48,258 bases of DNA from an uncultured Ruminiclostridium sp. (GCA_947630685.1 CANRII010000006.1:1-48258); one strand, 5' to 3'. Numbered from the stretch's first letter, positions 19,014-27,140 are shown. Notes: generated from the sequence alone by a model not told the origin. Numbers and translations: made by a program.

Positions 19014-19646
19014 ATGGAAAAAGCGAAAAAACAAAAGGATCACGCGCTGACAGCGGCGATACTTTTCTCTATGTGTACGCTCTGCGTTCTTTACATGAAT
19101 TTGGAAACTCTCATGACAACGACGGTCGGATCGGATAATACGAATTTATTAAGTTCCGTTTTACTCCTTATTGCTTCGACCGTTATCACCGTGGCTTTAT
19201 TTTTCAAAAGCAAAAAATGGTGTATTGTGGGAGCGGCGCTCGAGATAGCGTATTACATTTGGGGAAGTATATATACACATTCCTTTACTAACATATTCCT
19301 GTTCGTCGCTTATGCCGTCCTGATCTTCTTCTTTGCACAAAGTTTAAGAAAGCGCGAGCCCATCATAAAAATGATATGGTTTATGCCGAGCTTATTGATG
19401 CTGCTTTACCTGCTGCTGTATACGCCAGAATTTATAGGAGAATGTATGCGTTATGCAGAATTTCAAGCGATTTACGAAGCACACGGCGTTTATTTTAACT
19501 ATTTCCGCATTATCGCACAATTCGCAAGCTGTATATTTGAGACCGCCGCGCTGTTCTTCATAGGGATTTGGCTTAAAGCAAGCGCTCCCTCTCCGGTAAC
19601 AGAGGATATAAACGCGATAAGCTCTGAAGAAAAAAGCAATATATGA
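19014..19646 (+). CDS. Hypothetical six-helix membrane protein (210 aa)
   Basis: Not recognised. About six hydrophobic segments can be read, including LLSSVLLLIASTVITVALFF, FTNIFLFVAYAVLIFFFAQSL and SLLMLLYLLLYTPEFIG, with short basic loops (KSKK, RKREP) suggesting a polytopic inner-membrane protein. The C-terminal tail is hydrophilic and acidic. It starts 30 bases after the degV stop behind a modest GCGAGGT site and precedes rubrerythrin by 52 bases, so the three genes are likely one transcript. No motif allows a functional call. Confidence 0.6.
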   Translation: MEKAKKQKDHALTAAILFSMCTLCVLYMNLETLMTTTVGSDNTNLLSSVLLLIASTVITVALFFKSKKWCIVGAALEIAYYIWGSIYTHSFTNIFLFVAYAVLIFFFAQSLRKREPIIKMIWFMPSLLMLLYLLLYTPEFIGECMRYAEFQAIYEAHGVYFNYFRIIAQFASCIFETAALFFIGIWLKASAPSPVTEDINAISSEEKSNI

Positions 19647-19653
19647 ATAATCT

Positions 19654-19690
19654 CTCCTTTCCGCAGCAAAATAGTAAAAATGGAAAGGAG
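19654..19690 (+). promoter_or_regulatory. Hairpin that pairs with the rubrerythrin ribosome-binding site
   Basis: CTCCTTTCC (19654-19662) is the exact complement of GGAAAGGAG (19682-19690), with a 19-base loop. The right arm contains the whole Shine-Dalgarno sequence of the rubrerythrin gene, eight bases from its ATG. Folding would hide the site. Confidence 0.55.
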
Positions 19691-19698
19691 CGATTTTT

Positions 19699-20241
19699 AT
19701 GCAGCTTGAGGGTTCACGCACATTGGAAAATCTCAGAGCCGCCTTTCAAAGCGAGGCGGAGGCGGTGAGCAAATACAGCGTCTACGCGGAAAAGGCTCAG
19801 CAGGAGGGCTATAACGAAATATCGGAGGTGTTTTCAAACACCGCAAGAAACGAGCACGCACACGCACAGCTTTTCCTCAGTTTGGTAAACGGCGGTATCC
19901 CCGCTACGGAAAAGGCTTTGGAAAACGCCGCGGGCGGAGAGAATTACCGCTGGTCGCAGCAGTACGCGGGTTTCGCCCAAACCGCGAGAGAAGAGGGGTT
20001 TGACAACATCGCCGCGCTGTTCGACATGGTGGCAGGCGTTGAGAAAGAGCACGAAAAGCGCTACAATATGCTGCGCGAGCGGCTGCTGTCCGGCAAGATG
20101 TTTACCGAGGAGGGCGAATGCGTCTGGCTTTGCCGCAACTGCGGTTATCTCCATGTGGGAACTCAGCCGCCTAAACAATGCCCCGTCTGCCGTATGCCGC
20201 AAGCGTATTTTCAAAGAAAATCCGACAGTATTACCACATAA
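19699..20241 (+). CDS. Rubrerythrin (180 aa)
   Basis: Non-haem di-iron peroxidase of anaerobes that reduces H2O2 using rubredoxin-type electron transfer. The four-helix ferritin-like domain (residues ~1-140) has the metal ligands in FQSEAEAVSKY, ARNEHAHAQ and VEKEHEKRY. The C-terminal rubredoxin-like domain has the FeS4 cysteines in LCRNCGY and CPVCRMP. Length is normal. A strong Shine-Dalgarno GGAAAGGAG precedes the ATG but is fully matched by an upstream complement. A terminator follows directly. Confidence 0.95.
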   Translation: MQLEGSRTLENLRAAFQSEAEAVSKYSVYAEKAQQEGYNEISEVFSNTARNEHAHAQLFLSLVNGGIPATEKALENAAGGENYRWSQQYAGFAQTAREEGFDNIAALFDMVAGVEKEHEKRYNMLRERLLSGKMFTEEGECVWLCRNCGYLHVGTQPPKQCPVCRMPQAYFQRKSDSITT

Positions 20242-20244
20242 AAC

Positions 20245-20277
20245 AAACGACCGCGTTTACAGCAACGCGGTCGTTTT
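20245..20277 (+). terminator. Strong terminator between rubrerythrin and flotillin genes
   Basis: AAACGACCGCGTT, loop TACAGC, AACGCGGTCGTTT: a perfect 13-base stem with T residues on the plus side. On the minus strand TTTGTTTT follows, so it can serve both converging units. Confidence 0.92.
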
Positions 20278-20290
20278 AGTATATTCTTAA

Positions 20291-21679
20291 TTACTGGTCG
20301 AGAGTCTGAGGAGCTTCCGACGTGGTCTTTTCTCCCAGGAATTTCGGAAGATCCATGCCCGCCTGATCGAACATTTCGCTCATCGGGGGAATGGATTTAA
20401 GCATTCCGCTCAGAAAATCCGCGGTGGCCGTCTTGCCGTCCTTGCCGGAGCCGCCGTCCCATACGGTGACCTTATCTATCTTGATGTTCTTGATAGCGTC
20501 TACCTGTATCTTCATCAGCTCTTCCATGTTGTTGGCTATGATAAGGCGTATTGCCTTATCTGCGTCGCCGCCTGCCGCTACAACAAGCTCGCGCATACCT
20601 GCCGCCTGTTTGGAAAGTATCTCCTGAGTACCCTTTGCCTGAGCCTCCATTTTAGCGAACAGCGCGTCCGCTTCACCTTGTGCGGTACGGCGTGCTACCT
20701 CTGCCTGAGCCTCCGCCTCTATCTCCGCCTGCTCCTTGGCGATCTTTGCCTTTACGATGACGTCCGCTTGCTGGGTAGCGGTCTCAAGAGCCGCACGGGT
20801 CTGCTCTGCCTGCTGCTGAGCGACGTAGGCTTCTTCCTTAGCCTTAGCCGCCTGGACTGCCTCTGCCGCGGTAGCTATACGCATAGCCTCCGCCTCGCGC
20901 TCACGCCTTAACGCCTCGGACTGAGCTATCTCTATCTTGGATTCGTTCTCTCCCTTGATAGCGGTAGCGTTTGCGGCTGCTACCTGGATACGCTGATCTC
21001 TGCGGGCGTTTGCCTGACCTATCTCACCGTCGCGGTCTTTTTCCGCAACGGATTTTTTAGCGTCGTTGATAGCCTTTGCCGCCGCTTCTTTACCGAGCGC
21101 CTCGATATATCCCGATTCGTCGTTTATATCGGTGAGGTTTACGTTGATAAGCCGCAGACCTATCTTTTTAAGCTCTATCTCCACGTTATTTGATACGGCT
21201 ACTAAGAACTTATCGCGGTCGGCGTTTATCTCCTCTATCTCCATAGTGGCGATGACCAAACGCAACTGACCTAAAATTATATCCTTTGCCAGCTCTTGTA
21301 TCTCGTTCATTTTAAGACCGAGCAGACGCTCTGCGGCGTTTTGCATGATGGTAGGCTCGGTAGAGATACCTACCGTAAATCTTGACGGTACGTCAACACG
21401 GATATTCTGCTTGGAAAGCGCGTTTTTAAGGTCTACGTTCAGCGATATCGGCGTCAGATCCATAAACTGGTAGGACTGAAGTATCGGCAGTATGAACGCC
21501 GCGCCGCCGTGAATGCACTTTGCGCTGCGCGCCTGACCGTTGCGGTCGCTGCCCACCTTACCGTAGATAACCAGTATCTTATCCGACGGACATTTGCGGT
21601 AACGGGACAGTATCCCCATTATCAAAGCGAACAGTATCACCACGATAACACATATCGCTATTAAAATCTCCGGCTGCAT
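20291..21679 (-). CDS. Flotillin-family SPFH protein, FloT/YuaG-like (462 aa)
   Basis: A single N-terminal membrane hairpin or helix (ILIAICVIVVILFALIMGIL) precedes an SPFH/PHB domain (about 30-230) containing PTIMQNAAERLLGL and an Ala/Glu-rich coiled coil (about 230-370, with repeated EAEA/QAEV patterns) as in flotillins. These scaffold proteins organise membrane microdomains. The C-terminal ~80 residues (DKVTVWDGG... LPKFLGE) match the YuaG-type tail. It directly follows an NfeD-like gene, the conserved partner of bacterial flotillins. Confidence 0.92.
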   Translation of the reverse strand: MQPEILIAICVIVVILFALIMGILSRYRKCPSDKILVIYGKVGSDRNGQARSAKCIHGGAAFILPILQSYQFMDLTPISLNVDLKNALSKQNIRVDVPSRFTVGISTEPTIMQNAAERLLGLKMNEIQELAKDIILGQLRLVIATMEIEEINADRDKFLVAVSNNVEIELKKIGLRLINVNLTDINDESGYIEALGKEAAAKAINDAKKSVAEKDRDGEIGQANARRDQRIQVAAANATAIKGENESKIEIAQSEALRREREAEAMRIATAAEAVQAAKAKEEAYVAQQQAEQTRAALETATQQADVIVKAKIAKEQAEIEAEAQAEVARRTAQGEADALFAKMEAQAKGTQEILSKQAAGMRELVVAAGGDADKAIRLIIANNMEELMKIQVDAIKNIKIDKVTVWDGGSGKDGKTATADFLSGMLKSIPPMSEMFDQAGMDLPKFLGEKTTSEAPQTLDQ

Positions 21680-21691
21680 ATTATTTCCTCC

Positions 21692-22339
21692 TTATGTATC
21701 TTTTTCGACCACCAGCACATCGCCGCGTATATCGGTCACGCGAACCGGCGTACCGGTGGGGATAGATGTTTCTTCATCGGTCACCGCCGACATTTCTATA
21801 TAACGCTCTCCGGCGGTCACAGTTACCTTGCCCTGCCCATTCCCTGCGGCGGGAATTGGGATATACACGTTTCCTTTTTCGCCGAGGAGCTTTTTGATAT
21901 CTATGTTTCCGCTCTGAGCGAGGCGGGCGGTAAGCTGTATCACCTTCGCTACTCCGAGCATAGCAAGAAAACCCAGCGCCAGCCCGATTATAACGGCGAG
22001 CGCAACATGCAGTCCGAGCGACATACATACTATACCGCTCCAGCTGAACACGCAGAGGAACGCCATTATCCCCTGTACGGTAAATATCTGCATAGTGCCG
22101 AAATCCGCCGGGTTGCTGCCGTCCGCGATATCGGTACCTACGTCGGAAACGTCCGGAGCGTCGGGGATATCAACGCCGCCGTCCAGACCGGAGGTGTCGC
22201 TGAAATTCACTCCTTCTCCCCCGCTGCCCATGCCTATCATTACCATTATCGCCTGAATAATGATTATCAGCGTGGAGGGTATGGCTATACAATAAAATAT
22301 CTGCTGTGCAAGCTCCAGCGAGCCCCACCATTCAGCCAT
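21692..22339 (-). CDS. NfeD/YuaF-like membrane protein (215 aa)
   Basis: One helix near residues 10-35, an acidic external loop (DGGVDIPDAPDVSDVGTD), two or three more helices around 85-140, then a C-terminal OB-like beta domain (KLLGEKGNVYIPIP ... RVTDIRGDVLVVE). This is the YuaF arrangement of NfeD proteins lacking the ClpP-like protease part. It is the standard partner of flotillin, which follows after 12 bases. AAGGGGG precedes the ATG. Confidence 0.85.
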   Translation of the reverse strand: MAEWWGSLELAQQIFYCIAIPSTLIIIIQAIMVMIGMGSGGEGVNFSDTSGLDGGVDIPDAPDVSDVGTDIADGSNPADFGTMQIFTVQGIMAFLCVFSWSGIVCMSLGLHVALAVIIGLALGFLAMLGVAKVIQLTARLAQSGNIDIKKLLGEKGNVYIPIPAAGNGQGKVTVTAGERYIEMSAVTDEETSIPTGTPVRVTDIRGDVLVVEKDT

Positions 22340-22392
22340 AAAAATTTCCCCCTTGTAAAGAAATTACAAACCGCAAAAACCGTTTTACCGTC

Positions 22393-23052
22393 TTAGCTCT
22401 TATCGGATGAAATTGGACTTACCGACTGTCCGGGAGTAGGCTGCGAATCGTTATAATACCCTAACGTCAGCAGCACCAGAAAGCTCTTGTCCGAAAGCAC
22501 CCATTCCTCGTCGGTGTAGCGGAAATCTATCGCAAGCTCAAACGGCTTGGACTTAAGGCTCATATCCCCGACGACGGAATCTATATACTTCATCTGCGCG
22601 TCAAAATCGGTTTTGAGCCCGTTATTGATGTCGGAGTCGGTCATCTCGTTGAATTTTTCCATATCCATAGAGGTAAACGTGCCGGTCACGACCGCGGTGC
22701 GCCCCTCGTAATCCAATGTTTCGTTAAGCTGCGTATAGGTCACATAGCTGTCGAACAGTTTATACATTATATCGGAATAGCTCTGTGTCCATTCCATATC
22801 GTAATCCGTGCCGGTGTCGTCAAAATAAAGCTGCATGCTGTACGGTGAAAAGCTGCGGCAGTAATAAGCCAGCTCGTCGTATTCCTTATCCTTGGCAAGC
22901 GTGAAGATCTTTTCTACTATCTGACGCGGCGAAAGAGAAACGTCTTCGGTCTCTTTCTCTTTCTTACACGCGGAAAGCGAAGAAATACATATCACGACCG
23001 CCGATAAAACTGCGCCGACTCTAAACCATATCGCTCTCCGAAAACCTGTCAT
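22393..23052 (-). CDS. Putative lipoprotein of unknown function (219 aa)
   Basis: The N terminus has an RR-containing basic start, a hydrophobic stretch (VGAVLSAVVICISSLSAC) and a lipobox LSAC followed by KKEKE, so it is probably lipidated and anchored outside the cell membrane. The mature part (SPRQIVEKIFTLAKDKEYDELAYYC...) resembles the NTF2/DUF-type alpha+beta domains found in Firmicute lipoproteins, but no family is assigned. A TTGACA promoter lies upstream and the NfeD-flotillin pair follows after 53 bases, suggesting one transcript and an envelope role. Confidence 0.7.
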   Translation of the reverse strand: MTGFRRAIWFRVGAVLSAVVICISSLSACKKEKETEDVSLSPRQIVEKIFTLAKDKEYDELAYYCRSFSPYSMQLYFDDTGTDYDMEWTQSYSDIMYKLFDSYVTYTQLNETLDYEGRTAVVTGTFTSMDMEKFNEMTDSDINNGLKTDFDAQMKYIDSVVGDMSLKSKPFELAIDFRYTDEEWVLSDKSFLVLLTLGYYNDSQPTPGQSVSPISSDKS

Positions 23053-23091
23053 GCCTATTTCCTTTCAATTGTGTAATTTTTATTTACCTTA

Positions 23092-23119
23092 ATTATATCA
23101 CTTTCGCCGTAAATGTCAA
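23092..23119 (-). promoter_or_regulatory. Promoter of the lipoprotein-NfeD-flotillin unit
   Basis: Minus strand TTGACA (23114-23119), 16-base spacer, TATAAT (23092-23097), about 40 bases upstream of the lipoprotein ATG. Confidence 0.8.
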
Positions 23120-23217
23120 TATTTTTTGACGCAAAACCTAAAAATCGTCACTATATACATTATATTTTGCTGTTTTTTGTGCAGAAAAGAGAAAAAACGC
23201 TCCGAACATTATTTCAC

Positions 23218-23246
23218 TTGATTTTTTCGGCGTTTTCTGATAGAAT
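23218..23246 (+). promoter_or_regulatory. Promoter of the XRE regulator gene
   Basis: TTGATT (23218-23223), 17-base spacer, TAGAAT (23241-23246), divergent from the lipoprotein promoter. An imperfect inverted repeat (AACGCTCCGAA / TTCGGCGTT) brackets the -35 region and may be an operator. Confidence 0.62.
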
Positions 23247-23311
23247 TAAATTGTTAGTAAATAATATTTACCCGCGGTAAAAACATTCGTCGGCTAGAGA
23301 AAGGAGCGGTC

Positions 23312-23824
23312 ATGAACGCACAGCAGCTCGGAAAGCGAATAAAAGAAGTACGCATTCAGCGCAAGATGACACAGTCTGAGCTGGTCGGCGACTTCATAAC
23401 CAGAAATATGCTCAGCCGGATAGAAAGCGGGAACGCTTACCCGTCGGTGAAAACACTCGAATATCTGGCGCAGCGGCTGGATATACCGTTCGGTCAGTTG
23501 ATGGATGAGGATATAGACGAAGCGCAGCCGGACGAGGTGCAGCTGCTTTCCTTGGCAAAGCGGGCGTTTCTTGAGGAAAAATACGCCGATTGTATGAAAG
23601 CCGCCGAAAAGCTGGATAACAGCGTATTTTCCGACGAGGCGGCGGCGCTTATGGCGAGATGCAGCATAGCCGAGGCGAAGCGCTTAGAAAAGCAGGGCGA
23701 CCGTCTTGCCGCGGCGGATAAAGCGGAAAACGCGCTGAAATACGCCGATATCGGAATTTACGCTTCCCGCGAGATAAAAACGGAGGCGGTGCTGCTGCTC
23801 GACCGAGCCGCCGGAAATAAATAA
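23312..23824 (+). CDS. XRE-family transcriptional regulator (170 aa)
   Basis: N-terminal helix-turn-helix at about residues 6-60 (LGKRIKEVRIQRKMTQSELV ... RIESGNAYPSVKTLEYLAQRLDIP), the usual Cro/CI-type fold. The C-terminal ~100 residues are Ala/Glu/Leu-rich helices (EEKYADCMKAAEKLDN, GDRLAAADKAENALKYAD) resembling TPR-type repeats as in peptide- or metabolite-sensing regulators. AAAGGAGCGG precedes the ATG. Divergent orientation to the lipoprotein-NfeD-flotillin unit makes control of that unit or of itself plausible, but this is inference. Confidence 0.82.
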   Translation: MNAQQLGKRIKEVRIQRKMTQSELVGDFITRNMLSRIESGNAYPSVKTLEYLAQRLDIPFGQLMDEDIDEAQPDEVQLLSLAKRAFLEEKYADCMKAAEKLDNSVFSDEAAALMARCSIAEAKRLEKQGDRLAAADKAENALKYADIGIYASREIKTEAVLLLDRAAGNK

Positions 23825-23833
23825 CAATAATTT

Positions 23834-23867
23834 ATCGGTAAGTACGCCCCGTTGCATACTTACCGAT
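23834..23867. terminator. Hairpin between convergent XRE gene and 47-aa gene
   Basis: ATCGGTAAGTA and TACTTACCGAT form a perfect 11-base stem around a 12-base loop. T-richness after the stem is only moderate on either strand. Its place 9 bases after one stop and 2 bases after the other suits a bidirectional terminator. Confidence 0.75.
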
Positions 23868-23869
23868 CT

Positions 23870-24013
23870 TCATTGTCTTATATATATTCCCTGTTCTTCG
23901 AGGTAATCCTCAAGCTCCTGCTTCATATCCCAAATTTTTTCTTCTTTTTTGGCCGCGTCGCGGTTTTGCTCGTCGACCGTCTGTTCATCGGTCCTTTTTT
24001 TGTCTTCCGACAT
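23870..24013 (-). CDS. Small charged protein of 47 aa (not in ORF track)
   Basis: The minus strand from ATG at 24013 reads MSEDKKRTDEQTVDEQ... and ends LEEQGIYIRQ at a TGA. A GTGAGGT ribosome site lies 5 bases upstream, and the gene starts 26 bases after the 198-aa gene, with a terminator hairpin right after its stop. The protein is hydrophilic, rich in Lys/Glu/Asp, likely mostly helical. No family recognised. The plus-strand ORF listed here (23852-24034) is its shadow. Confidence 0.68.
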   Translation of the reverse strand: MSEDKKRTDEQTVDEQNRDAAKKEEKIWDMKQELEDYLEEQGIYIRQ

Positions 24014-24039
24014 TGTTACCTCACTCTCCCGTGAAAATG

Positions 24040-24636
24040 TTATCTGCCCGACAGACCGGATATCATCTGAGAAAGCCTGTCGTAATAAAGCGTCATCAGC
24101 GCGTTTGCACAGCCGGAAAAATATAAATTCCGGTTGTTTATCTGTGCAAGCTCGGTGCGGTAGTTATAAATATATCTGCCTACCCATCGGGTATCCTGCG
24201 GCGGGAAAATTTTTAAGCCTTTTGAAAGCCGCAGATTTTCCTCAAAGGTCTCACGCACCGCGCCGCCTACGTTGTCCGCGCCGTTTGCTGTCACCTGATC
24301 GTACAGCCTGCGAAGCTGTTTTACATCCGCAGAGCCTGTCTGCTTTATGATAAACGGTATACGTACCGCAAAGGAATATCCTATCAGCTTTGCCAGCTCG
24401 TTAATATTATCGTCGGCGAATATCCCCTCGGTCAGTATGTCCGGCTTTATGCCCAGCGCGTTTACCTGCGAGCAAGAGGTTATATCCTCCAAAGCGGCGG
24501 AAAAAATATCGCGGATATTTATTTTGTAGTAGTCATCGCAAGCGGCGTATACATATTTCAATGCCTCGGCGGCCGCTTTTGCGGTATCGTTTATTATCCC
24601 GGCGATCCTCTCTGTCGCCGCAGCGTCAAACCCCAT
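24040..24636 (-). CDS. Hypothetical protein (198 aa)
   Basis: Not recognised. The protein is soluble, mainly helical by appearance (ATERIAGIINDTAKAAAEALKYVYAACDDYY, VKQLRRLYDQV), with no signal peptide or membrane segment and no known motif. The start is 14 bases after the EAL-domain gene, and the 47-aa gene follows after 26 bases, so it appears to be in the c-di-GMP signalling transcript. A regulatory or effector role is possible only from context. Confidence 0.65.
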   Translation of the reverse strand: MGFDAAATERIAGIINDTAKAAAEALKYVYAACDDYYKINIRDIFSAALEDITSCSQVNALGIKPDILTEGIFADDNINELAKLIGYSFAVRIPFIIKQTGSADVKQLRRLYDQVTANGADNVGGAVRETFEENLRLSKGLKIFPPQDTRWVGRYIYNYRTELAQINNRNLYFSGCANALMTLYYDRLSQMISGLSGR

Positions 24637-24650
24637 ATCTAAGCTCCTGG

Positions 24651-26933
24651 TTAGTGATTTATATTGTGAGAACGCTCTATAATGCGTTCAAAATCGGTAT
24701 ACGGCATTGGCTTTGCGAAGAAGAAGCCCTGCGCCATATCGCAGCCGAGCGAGCGCAACAGCTGAGCCTGCTCGTCCGTTTCGATACCCTCGCATATAGT
24801 TTCCATACCGAGCGTGCGCGCCATTTTGATAACGTGGCCTATAATGTCGTTAGCGCGCTTATTGTTCGTTTCGGTAAGGAATACCCTGTCTATCTTAAGC
24901 ACATCGACCGGTAAGTCTTTAAGCATATTCAGCGACGAATAGCCCGAACCGAAATCGTCTATCGAAATATGGAAGCCGCGGTTCTTAAGGTCGTGTACCA
25001 CATCTATCAGCACGTCCATAGAGTCGTATGCCGCGCTTTCGGTTATCTCTATCTCTATCATCGACGGAGCGACTCCGTGAGTTTTGCATATCTCCTCCAG
25101 CTTATCCACAAAGCCGGGGTCGCGCAGATGTACTCTTGACATGTTTACCGAGATAAGTATACTCGGTATGCCCTCGCTCTCCCATTTTTTTAGGCAGCGG
25201 CATACCTGGTCGAGAATGTAATAGTCCAGCTTGATTATAAATCTGTTCTTTTCAAACAGCGGGATAAACTTTCCGGGCGACACTACGCTGCCCTTGCGTA
25301 TCCAGCGCACCAACGCCTCCGCGCCGGTCAGCACCGGAGGACCGCTCAGCGAGAATTTCGGCTGAAGATACAGCGAAAACTCGTGGGTGTCCAGAGCGTT
25401 CTGCATTTCGTTTTCTATAGCCTTTTCCTCGCGCATGCTTTCCAACATGGCGTCGGTAAAGTAAGCGACGCTGCTTTCCTCTTGGTATTTCACGGTGCGT
25501 CTTGCGATATCCGCGCAGTCCGTCATACGCCTGAGCGATACGTTCTTATCCACTATCCTGTAAACGCCGAACGACAATACCGGAACATAATTTGAAAATT
25601 CATAGCTTATCGCCGATATTATTTTTCTTATCCTGTCGTTTATATCCGCGTCGTCCTTATAAGACAGCAGTATAACGAAGTTGTCGGAATTTACTCTGGC
25701 AAAGGTCTCCCAGTCCAGCAGATTGCGCTGCACCGTTTCCGCTACCTGCCTTAACATATGGTTGCCCTCTTCATGACCGAACATATCGTTTATCGCCTTG
25801 AATTTATCTATATCGAAGCTAACAAGGCAATAACGCCGGTAATCATGCTGGAGCAGCTCCTTTATATCCTCTTCAAACTTGTTGTATGTACTGAAGCCGG
25901 TCACCGAATCCTCATACGCTACCTTGCTCATAAGCTCGTTTGCGTTTCTGAGCGAGCGCAGGTTGGTGTGCATTATAATGAAATACGCCAGCGCCATGAT
26001 TATAAGAACGCCGAGGAATACCAGATACATTATAAGGTTGCTCTCCATGTATCTAAACAGGTCGCTGAATACCGTTGACTCATCGAACACCACCACATAG
26101 TGCAGATCGGGATCGGTGGCAAGGTCGGTATAATACACGATATATTGTTTTCCGTCTACCGTCATCTTTACAGAGCCGGCGGAATCCTTTTTGGTAAAGT
26201 CGTCTACAATTCTTTGACGTTCGTTTTCGCCCGCCGCGCTTATCAGAGCGCTGTCAAAAAAGCTCTCTTCCTCGTTCGGGATAACTGCGTCCGGCAGCAG
26301 CTTAGTGCCGCTTATGATAATATCGCCGTCGGTGTTTACTATATAGCCGTTTGCGTTGTTTTCAACTCCGCGCACCGCAAGGTTTATCTCGTTGGAATAA
26401 TCGTTCACGCTGCGAAGTCCCGCCACAACGCCGACTATTTTAGAGTCGTTGTATATCGGCGCGGAAACGACGTTCGCCATGCTGTTGTCGGGATTGCTGA
26501 AAATAGGCTTGGAAATATAAACCTTGCCCTGCAAAGCGGTCTTGAAATAGACTCTGCTGGCTACGTTTATATCCTCGTTTCTGTAAGAAATAACTTCGCC
26601 GTCCGGCTTTACAAGTATAAAGTTCAGATAGCCGTTTATTTGGGTTATCCTTTCAAGCGTGGAATCTATTACTTTTTCATCGAGATTTTCATAGTCAGAA
26701 AGCGACGAGGAAAGATTCTGGACAAGCTTCATATCGTTTTCCAAAAGAGTGTTTACATAATCCGTCTTGCGGTCGGTTATCTCCTCGACGTATTCGTCCG
26801 TTACGGAATTGAGCTGACCGTAAACATACAGCATGAACGTAGTCGCTATGGTCGCAAAAGCCACTATCGAAGCTATTATCGCAACGGTCAGCAAAACCGA
26901 CTTGGTCACGTTTTTCTTAAGACCTTTGTTCAC
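24651..26933 (-). CDS. Sensor-GGDEF-EAL protein, probable c-di-GMP phosphodiesterase (760 aa)
   Basis: GTG start. A membrane helix (VLLTVAIIASIVAFATIATTF), an extracytoplasmic Cache-like sensor (about 40-290, with ARVYFKTALQGKVYISKPIF), a second helix (LIMYLVFLGVLIIMALAYFI), a GGDEF domain (about 340-490) and an EAL domain (about 505-755). The GGDEF signature is degraded to NSDNF, so cyclase activity is unlikely. The EAL domain keeps EALVRW, EIEITES, SIDDFGSGYSSL, KIDR and GIETDEQ, the metal-binding and catalytic set, so hydrolysis of c-di-GMP is expected. A promoter at 27033-27061 and a leader of about 100 bases precede it. Confidence 0.93.
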   Translation of the reverse strand: MNKGLKKNVTKSVLLTVAIIASIVAFATIATTFMLYVYGQLNSVTDEYVEEITDRKTDYVNTLLENDMKLVQNLSSSLSDYENLDEKVIDSTLERITQINGYLNFILVKPDGEVISYRNEDINVASRVYFKTALQGKVYISKPIFSNPDNSMANVVSAPIYNDSKIVGVVAGLRSVNDYSNEINLAVRGVENNANGYIVNTDGDIIISGTKLLPDAVIPNEEESFFDSALISAAGENERQRIVDDFTKKDSAGSVKMTVDGKQYIVYYTDLATDPDLHYVVVFDESTVFSDLFRYMESNLIMYLVFLGVLIIMALAYFIIMHTNLRSLRNANELMSKVAYEDSVTGFSTYNKFEEDIKELLQHDYRRYCLVSFDIDKFKAINDMFGHEEGNHMLRQVAETVQRNLLDWETFARVNSDNFVILLSYKDDADINDRIRKIISAISYEFSNYVPVLSFGVYRIVDKNVSLRRMTDCADIARRTVKYQEESSVAYFTDAMLESMREEKAIENEMQNALDTHEFSLYLQPKFSLSGPPVLTGAEALVRWIRKGSVVSPGKFIPLFEKNRFIIKLDYYILDQVCRCLKKWESEGIPSILISVNMSRVHLRDPGFVDKLEEICKTHGVAPSMIEIEITESAAYDSMDVLIDVVHDLKNRGFHISIDDFGSGYSSLNMLKDLPVDVLKIDRVFLTETNNKRANDIIGHVIKMARTLGMETICEGIETDEQAQLLRSLGCDMAQGFFFAKPMPYTDFERIIERSHNINH

Positions 26934-26975
26934 ACCGTGTCAGTTCCTTTCTCTTTACTAATCACAGGAAAATAT

Positions 26976-27021
26976 TGCGTTTTTATGTAAACGATACCAT
27001 CCGAAAAATCACAAAAACGCA
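26976..27021 (-). promoter_or_regulatory. Stem-loop in the leader of the EAL-domain gene
   Basis: TGCGTTTTTGTG and CATAAAAACGCA on the minus strand form a 12-base stem (one G-T) around a 22-base loop, between promoter and start codon. No known riboswitch consensus was recognised in it. Confidence 0.45.
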
Positions 27022-27032
27022 CCTTTGACCCC

Positions 27033-27061
27033 ATTGTATAAAAGTATAACATTTATTGCAA
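27033..27061 (-). promoter_or_regulatory. Promoter of the GGDEF-EAL gene
   Basis: Minus strand TTGCAA (27056-27061), 17-base spacer, TACAAT (27033-27038). Confidence 0.65.
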
Positions 27062-27092
27062 AGATTTGCAATAGTTTTTTTAAGTTTTTGAT

Positions 27093-27136
27093 ATAAAAAT
27101 TTTCTCCTACAGCCTTAAATCCGAAGGAGAAAATTT
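27093..27136 (-). terminator. Terminator after the GNAT gene
   Basis: AAATTTTCTCCT / AGGAGAAAATTT make a perfect 12-base stem; on the minus strand it ends in a T run. It starts 4 bases beyond the stop of the GNAT gene. Confidence 0.85.
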
Positions 27137-27140
27137 GAAT

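Noticed and set aside
26100-26990. 296-aa plus-strand ORF
   Set aside because: Shadow of the GGDEF-EAL gene in the antisense direction.
26934-27061. c-di-GMP riboswitch before the EAL gene
   Set aside because: None of the conserved core of the class I or II motifs can be read in the leader; only a simple hairpin is present.
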